From contig CAZWKQ010000004.1 of NCBI GenBank assembly GCA_964634005.1, positions 124,001 through 188,000 on the forward strand: a DNA stretch of 64,000 nucleotides. Reading direction: 5' to 3'. Positions 61,001 through 64,000 of this stretch are shown piece by piece; the stretch's first letter is position 1, and each line of letters begins with the position of its first letter. The notes beneath the pieces were generated by a model. The model saw only the letters and a list, made by a program, of their open reading frames with translations, was not told the DNA's origin and searched no databases. The stretch comes from CAZWKQ01 sp964634005 (lineage in GTDB: Bacteria > Bacteroidota > Bacteroidia > Bacteroidales > JACABE01). The position numbers and the translations under genes are program-made.

Positions 61001-62822
61001 AAGTGCTTATGAAATGAAATGCTCATTCCAGAATGTAAATCCAGGTACTACCAGACTTATAACTCCAGCACTTAATACAGCAGGTCTTTCATCTATTAGA
61101 TTAACTTTCAAATATATGTTTGACGATTATGGTGCAGGTGCAACATTAAAAATTCAATCATCCACTGATAAAGTTAACTGGACAGACGAATCATGGTATT
61201 TAGCATCATCTTCAGATACTAATATCGGCCCAGCAACTGTAACATTATTAATAAATAATAATCTTGGAACTCAAACATATCTGGCATTTGTTGTTAACGG
61301 AAACTTATATCAATTTGATTACTGGTATATTGATAATGTTTCTGTAACTGTTCCACAAGCTAATCTTTGGACAGGATTTGCCAATAATGCATGGGAAAAT
61401 CCGGCAAACTGGGATAATGGTGTAGTTCCTCAAAGTAATGCTCAGGTTACAATACCTGCTACTGCTCCAAATTACCCGACAGTTAACACTCCTACTACTA
61501 TTAATAAACTTACTATAGAATCGAACTCTACAGGTACAGGTTCATTGCTTGATAATGGTAATCTTACTGTTACAGGCAACTCTAACATTAAACGTTACAT
61601 CTCAGGTAACAAATGGCATCTGTTAACATCTCCTATAACCAATGCTTTATCAGGTGTATTCCATCTGCAAGCAGGTCAGGCTAACATTTACATCAGAGAG
61701 TATGATCCTAATACTAATAGTTGGAGCTTTATTACAAGCTTAACTGCTCCTCTTGCCGTTGGTAAAGGATACGGTATTTGGGCCGATACTCAAACCAACA
61801 GCACTCCTGACCCTGTGGTTAGTTTCAACGGACCATTCAATACAGGCAATATTACCGTACCTATGGTTCCTAATGCTTGGAATATTATAGGAAACCCATA
61901 CCCATCGGCTATTAACTGGACTTTGGTTGACAAAGCTACAAGTTTACAAAACTTCGGTGCTGCTTACTTCTGGAAACAATCTCTTAGTGCAGGTGCAGGC
62001 GGTTATGCTACTCATGACGGTACTGTGGCTACAAACGGAGCTACTAATGTTATTCCTCCTATGCAAGGATTCTTCGTTAAAGCTAACACTGCTTCTTTAT
62101 CTTTCAACAACTCTATGAGAGTTCATACTAACCAGCAACTGTACAACAAGAGTGCCGCTTCGATTAACGATATGATCAGAATTACAGCAAGCAACGGTGC
62201 CGATTACACCGACGAAACTGTTATACTTTTCAACAACAACGCTACTAACGGCTTCGATAACCAATTCGACGCTCTTAAACTGTTCAGCAATAATGCTAAT
62301 ACTCCTGAAGTTTATACTGTTGCCGACAATAATAAACTCGTCATCAATCGTTTCGGCTCTTATCCTGCTGCTATTCCTATGAATGTCAGACTCGGCGTTA
62401 ACGCCAATATTACTCTTACTGCTACAGAATTCGACAACTACGATGCTAACATATCTATTAAGTTAGAAGATATAATAACAGGTAACATTCAGGATTTGCG
62501 TCAGAACCCGTCTTATACTTTTGCTGCTAACATTGGTGAAAACGATAACCGCTTCGTTCTTCACTTCGCTCAAATTACCGGTATTAACGAAATCAACGCA
62601 ACTAATGTAAGCATCTACGCATTCGACAACACCGTTTATGTAAATACTAATGAAAAAGTTAAAGACATTAGTATTTACAATATGCTCGGCCAGTTAATCA
62701 CTTCTGTTGAAGGTAACGGTAAATCTATCCAAACCATCAACCTGAAGAATGCTACTGCTTACTACTTAGTGAAAGTTACTACCGATAAAGGCGTACGTAC
62801 TGAAAAAGTATTTATAAAATAA
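55089..62822 (+). CDS. Giant T9SS-secreted beta-helix/adhesin-like protein
   Basis: A 2577-residue exported protein with a signal peptide (LLMFFIAVAFSGISWGQ). Two parallel beta-helix regions rich in Asn/Thr/Gly (about residues 60-760 and 880-1340, with repeated 'NNNIYNIS...YGI' turns) are separated by an Ig-like segment. Next are a CARDB-like domain (YDAGLIAMSTPPVNVCSSTY), a MAM/anchor-J-like domain, three Fn3-like modules (about 59981-60852), a second anchor-J-like domain (PFAENFNSSTLPGCW), and a W-rich domain starting LWTGFANNAWENPANWD. It ends with a type A T9SS sorting domain (DISIYNMLGQL, EKVFIK). It is probably surface-attached and binds glycans or surfaces. A small PID-CTERM-like protein follows. 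Confidence 0.88.
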   Translation: MKKLLMFFIAVAFSGISWGQIVVSGSVGADGTYASLTKNGGAFAAINAQTQTGAVITISITGDVLNEDGANSLNAGVWTSITITPSGDRIISGASSAGNPLINLNGADNVTINGLNDGSNSLTISNTLVSSTSGTSTIRFIADATNNTITNCTILGAANMALATNGGTIFFSTATTTGNDNNTISNCKIGPVGSNLPSKGIHANGTTTSATTNNSGITINNCEIYDFFLTGGSAGIYISTGNTEWNITNNKFYQTATRTYTASGTMYGIYYSNTTHGNNIQITGNTIGYSAANGTGTFTTTGSSIASNFAGIYLAASSTAANTCNINNNTISDFSFTSSTGYFYGIQNATSASSNTININNNTIKNISLLTTTGAFYGISWGSATNISISGNNVYGISRTGGGTTYGIYSGSSSVNETVSNNNVYNISSNTTSAASTIRGISQGTATGIKNFQNNNIYNLTGNNGSSIIGIYIGYATTGNISVNNIYGLNSTGGSSGTVYGIQNGGTSVTTMNIYRNNIYNLSMTSTGGTLYGILATSGTTNNIYNNFISDLKLTAVNSAIPLSGIHIAGGTNANVYYNTVYLNASSTGALFGSQAIYASTTPTLDMRNNIFVNVSTPNGSGYAVAYRRSSTTLTTYSSFSNNNCFYALSSTNQGIFYDGTNFKQSMADYKTWVSARDAASFSEDVDFMEKTNPPYDLRIKGGSPTQCESGGQRITTPAITNDYYGTIRALETGYLGTGTAPDIGAFEGELTPLDLIAPVINYTPLANTSSTTDRTLTATITDASGVDAAILYWKVNSDPYQAVQGVNTSGNNWEFTFGGNVNPGDVISYYIVAQDINKNVGAVPNAGVTSFTSDPPACSPDPTNPSTYTIVGAISGDKTIGTGKDYETLTAAFADIANKEVTGSINLLLTDTYTGEAAYPLVINPVAGLNSSTTITIKPDAGQTINITGNSTTAIFRFAGADYITIDGSNNGTNSKDLTITNNATSGAVILFSSLGNNAGATNNTVKNCNIIGGATSGGYGISIGGATAGTAGADNDNITITNNNIGKTNIGIYAFASTTANATDNLFISNNVIGNDVDANSVGNIGINMSYCNNSNILNNVIKNLKVGTTPKGIFLSTGVTNTAVDRNNINKIWYTGTSGYGGWGININTGNTTSNITVKNNIIYDIWGDGWSTITGTSMAGIVLDGTTGGINIYHNTVNLSGNYTRSATATITASLFVNSSVTNLDIRNNIFTNSMVNTANVGAKAYAIYSSAANTAFTNINYNDYFVSGVQGVLGYIGSDRTDLAGIQAGFGQNLNSINNDPTYVSATDLTPTVAPLNGTGQYIASVGYDYFNVSRSNPPDIGAIEFNPPSYDAGLIAMSTPPVNVCSSTYPVTFTVKNYATSDIDLTTQPITVNCSVTGPNPQTFGTQVLNTGTLLAGATQDVTFTTNYDMSAGGTYQFTATLTMNNDGNSANNTLITSRTVTAPLPLDYVQNFNASTSLPSGWSGTMTVTANHGTSSSNGLTYNLWSSATSFNSTSPKIGNVGANSVLTFDYRIVNYSSYPTVATTLGTGDKVDVLISTDCGTSYSILYTINSTTHTPSTSFVNKSFDLGAYSGNSVIIKFTGTWATGDYYVDIDNFSIFNKTLPTVTTTTASAITGNSATSGGNVTSDGNSTVTARGVCWSTSPNPTINDDKTIDGTGTGSFTSYLTNLNSNTTYYYRAYATNSLGTSYGAEYDFTTLNTFPPSVTTSAYSNLTNTDVTLSGEITGDGGDPTISESGFVYSTTSNPMIGGTGVVKVMTNPLVDNGTFDIAITGLTPGQTYYYKAYAINGTGTGYGSQSSFTMHNVPTVTTSNVTAGTTTANGGGNVTSDGGASVTARGLCWSTSANPTLSNSFTTDGNGIGSFSSIMTNLIPNGTTYYVRAYATNAYGTSYGNQVTFVTSCELYNLPFAENFNSSTLPGCWSTQNTGTGITERWSVSNTSLAGGSAYEMKCSFQNVNPGTTRLITPALNTAGLSSIRLTFKYMFDDYGAGATLKIQSSTDKVNWTDESWYLASSSDTNIGPATVTLLINNNLGTQTYLAFVVNGNLYQFDYWYIDNVSVTVPQANLWTGFANNAWENPANWDNGVVPQSNAQVTIPATAPNYPTVNTPTTINKLTIESNSTGTGSLLDNGNLTVTGNSNIKRYISGNKWHLLTSPITNALSGVFHLQAGQANIYIREYDPNTNSWSFITSLTAPLAVGKGYGIWADTQTNSTPDPVVSFNGPFNTGNITVPMVPNAWNIIGNPYPSAINWTLVDKATSLQNFGAAYFWKQSLSAGAGGYATHDGTVATNGATNVIPPMQGFFVKANTASLSFNNSMRVHTNQQLYNKSAASINDMIRITASNGADYTDETVILFNNNATNGFDNQFDALKLFSNNANTPEVYTVADNNKLVINRFGSYPAAIPMNVRLGVNANITLTATEFDNYDANISIKLEDIITGNIQDLRQNPSYTFAANIGENDNRFVLHFAQITGINEINATNVSIYAFDNTVYVNTNEKVKDISIYNMLGQLITSVEGNGKSIQTINLKNATAYYLVKVTTDKGVRTEKVFIK

Positions 62823-62828
62823 ATTATA

Positions 62829-62836
62829 TACCTTTG
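62829..62836 (+). promoter_or_regulatory. -7 element (TACCTTTG) for the small PID-CTERM-like gene
   Basis: TACCTTTG matches TAnnTTTG and begins 6 bases after the giant gene's stop, 82 bases before the small gene. It suggests separate expression of the small gene. A GC-rich hairpin overlaps the expected start of transcription. Confidence 0.5.
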
Positions 62837-62837
62837 C

Positions 62838-62870
62838 CTCCTCCCTTTACGGGAGGAGAGCTTAAAGGAG
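62838..62870 (+). promoter_or_regulatory. GC-rich leader hairpin with an alternative pairing
   Basis: CTCCTCCC (62838-62845) pairs perfectly with GGGAGGAG (62851-62858) around the loop TTTAC. The segment CTCCCTTTA can instead pair with TAAAGGAG (62863-62870) with one bulge, so two exclusive folds are possible. No T-run follows, so it is not a normal terminator. Confidence 0.45.
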
Positions 62871-62917
62871 AATATCTTAATTAATAACAATTTTAGAAAC
62901 AAATAAAAATTGAAAAT

Positions 62918-63169
62918 ATGAAGAATACAATCAAAAAAATTATCGTAATGTTTTTTCTGATAGTTTCGCCAATACTTATCAGTAATGTATTAGCCGATGA
63001 TCCTCCGGGTCCGGGTCAAGGATTACCGGGTGGTGGCGGAGGTTCACCTGTCGGTCAACCCGGTGCTCAACCAGTTGGCGGTGGCGCTCCTATTGACGGA
63101 GGTCTTAGTATACTTTTGGCTCTCGGTGCTGTTTATGCAGGCAGAAAAATATACTTCATGAAAAAATAA
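62918..63169 (+). CDS. Small Gly/Pro-rich protein with PID-CTERM-like tail
   Basis: An 83-residue protein: signal peptide (IIVMFFLIVSPILISNVLA), a Gly/Pro/Gln-rich middle (PPGPGQGLPGGGGGSPVG), then APIDGGLSILLALGAVYAGR, a Pro-Ile-Asp motif plus one hydrophobic helix, and a basic end (KIYFMKK). The three-part tail fits PID-CTERM proteins of Bacteroidota, thought to be sorted or anchored like PEP-CTERM proteins, although the sorting enzyme is not known to me. It follows the giant T9SS gene by 95 bases, possibly as its partner. It ends with a good terminator. Confidence 0.8.
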   Translation: MKNTIKKIIVMFFLIVSPILISNVLADDPPGPGQGLPGGGGGSPVGQPGAQPVGGGAPIDGGLSILLALGAVYAGRKIYFMKK

Positions 63170-63201
63170 ATTACAATTTACAAATTGTATGAATTTACTT
63201 T

Positions 63202-63234
63202 GCCCTTAATTCTCTTTGAATTAGGGGCTTTTTT
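63202..63234 (+). terminator. Terminator after the PID-CTERM-like gene
   Basis: An 11-bp stem with one G-U-type pair (GCCCTTAATTC with GAATTAGGGGC, 5-base loop) followed by six T. It also touches the end of the convergent SUI1 gene. Confidence 0.9.
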
Positions 63235-63577
63235 ATCCCCCTGCCTTTTTAGCTTTATAACCGTTTTTCAACAAAATTTCAATAACTCTTTCTCTGTGTT
63301 CCCCTTGAATTATGATTTCGTTATCTTTGGCACTGCCACCAACTCCTATACGAGTTTTTATTAATTTGGCCAATGCCTGAAGATCTTCTTCTTTACCGAT
63401 AAAACCGGTAATCAAGGTAACTGTTTTGCCCCCTCTTTGTTTTTTGTCGATAAAAACTTTTAATTGTTGTTTCTCGGGAGGCAATGTGTCAATTGAGCTT
63501 TCGTCGTTTTCATAACTATATACAAAATCGGGATTTGTAGAATAAACTATTCCGCTTGGTTTTATTTTTTTGCTCAT
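63233..63577 (-). CDS. yciH: SUI1-family translation initiation factor (YciH)
   Basis: A 114-residue protein with an N-terminal linker (SGIVYSTNPDFVYSYENDE) and a SUI1/eIF1-like domain of about 70 residues: LKVFIDKKQRGGKTVTLITG, IGVGGSAKDNEIIIQGEHRE and the end KNGYKAKKAG. Bacterial YciH can discriminate against non-canonical initiation in vitro and is not essential. It follows the diacylglycerol-kinase-like gene by 4 bases, so both are probably in one operon. Confidence 0.92.
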   Translation of the reverse strand: MSKKIKPSGIVYSTNPDFVYSYENDESSIDTLPPEKQQLKVFIDKKQRGGKTVTLITGFIGKEEDLQALAKLIKTRIGVGGSAKDNEIIIQGEHRERVIEILLKNGYKAKKAGG

Positions 63578-63581
63578 AGCA

Positions 63582-64000
63582 CTAACTTACAATTACATTC
63601 AAAGACTTATGATTTACTTTTAAATTCAACTCTTTGGATAATTTAACAGGCTCTCCGTCAACATTTACGACTTTATTTCGTTTTCGTTTTACAACAACCT
63701 CGTTAGTCCTTATAATATCGATGTACTTGGTTTTATCAAATTGTTTCAGAAAAAGCAGTTGAACTAAAAAAGGCACTTGCAAGGCAGGAACTTTTTTAAC
63801 TATGCAAATATCCATAAGCCCATCGTCAATTTTTGCATCGGGAGCTATAGACGTATTATAACCAAACTGGTCGGAATTGGCGAATACTATCATTAAGGCT
63901 TTTGTAATAATTTGCTGGCCATCAATTATTAAACGATATTTCTTGGGACGATAATAATTGTATTCGGTTGTAACTATTTTGAAATAAGAAAGAAAACCCC
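63582..64000 (-). CDS. Diacylglycerol kinase-like lipid kinase, C-terminal part (5' end outside window)
   Basis: The frame is open to the window edge, so at least the last 139 residues are seen. The visible part reads YRPKKYRLIIDGQQI, then ANSDQFGYNTSIAPDAKIDDGLMDICIVKK and near the end VNVDGEPVKLSKELNLKVN, the C-terminal beta-sandwich domain of the DagK/YegS/LCB5 family. The NVDGEP strand is a hallmark. These enzymes phosphorylate diacylglycerol or related lipids at the membrane. The catalytic N-terminal domain lies outside, so activity cannot be judged. Confidence 0.88.
   Translation of the reverse strand, partial: GFLSYFKIVTTEYNYYRPKKYRLIIDGQQIITKALMIVFANSDQFGYNTSIAPDAKIDDGLMDICIVKKVPALQVPFLVQLLFLKQFDKTKYIDIIRTNEVVVKRKRNKVVNVDGEPVKLSKELNLKVNHKSLNVIVS

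Noticed and set aside
55089..62822. CRISPR-like or DNA-level tandem repeats inside the giant gene
   Set aside because: Repeats are at the protein level with degenerate codons; no regular identical repeat-spacer structure is visible.

Overview
The window is 64 kb of a low-GC chromosome from a member of the Bacteroidota. Three things point there: promoters of the TAnnTTTG type (about sixteen sites listed below), A-rich leaders in place of Shine-Dalgarno sequences, and cargo proteins with C-terminal type IX secretion (T9SS) sorting domains. DUF4838, DUF1684, Omp28-like, TorF-like and PID-CTERM-like proteins agree with this. I could not place it to genus. No tRNA, rRNA, CRISPR array, transposase or prophage gene was found.

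Layout. 1-3413 (+): the 3' part of argS, then a TatD-family hydrolase, a secreted DNA/RNA nuclease and tsaD, packed with overlaps. 3434-5899 (-): a TlpA-like thioredoxin and enolase. 6012-24226 (-): one long str-S10-spc-alpha ribosomal run from rpsL to rplQ, with fusA, secY, map, infA, rpmJ and rpoA and without tuf. It starts at a clear promoter (24283-24312) and ends at a hairpin terminator (5961-5994). 24393-31676: a HAD phosphatase followed by nucleotide-sugar genes (UDP-glucose dehydrogenase, UDP-glucuronate decarboxylase, RfbD, a phosphohexomutase and mannose-1-phosphate guanylyltransferase), which feed surface polysaccharide or glycoprotein glycosylation. A degenerate GxxExxY protein lies among them.

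31754-39521: mostly envelope genes: a SprT-like protein, a tiny lipoprotein, two Omp28-like thioredoxin-fold lipoproteins, a DUF4838 protein, a GNAT acetyltransferase, a DUF1684 protein, a DivIC/FtsB-like division protein and a secreted protein of unknown role. 39743-45259: metabolism and nitrogen uptake: an MIO-type aromatic amino acid ammonia-lyase with an Ala-Cys-Gly cofactor triad, a DUF985 cupin, a DsrE-like protein, a TorF-like porin with an ammonium transporter, and a thioredoxin-fold protein. 45309-49612 (-): a T9SS cargo protein and dnaK. 49836-54781 (+): a UvrD/RecB-type helicase-nuclease, then a protein made of six Tudor-like modules of the kind found singly at the C-terminus of UvrD/PcrA. 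55089-63169 (+): a 2577-residue T9SS beta-helix protein and a small Gly/Pro-rich protein with a PID-CTERM-like tail. 63233-64000 (-): a SUI1/YciH factor and the C-terminal part of a diacylglycerol-kinase-like protein.

The observations I rate highest are the six-module Tudor-like protein beside the helicase-nuclease; a family of short intergenic elements bounded by CCCAAA and TTTGGG, with two 57-bp copies matching at 51 positions but with the core inverted relative to the flanks; the Cys-type MIO triad; and the palindromic candidate operator upstream of the TorF-Amt pair. All calls come from reading the sequence by eye; no database search was run.
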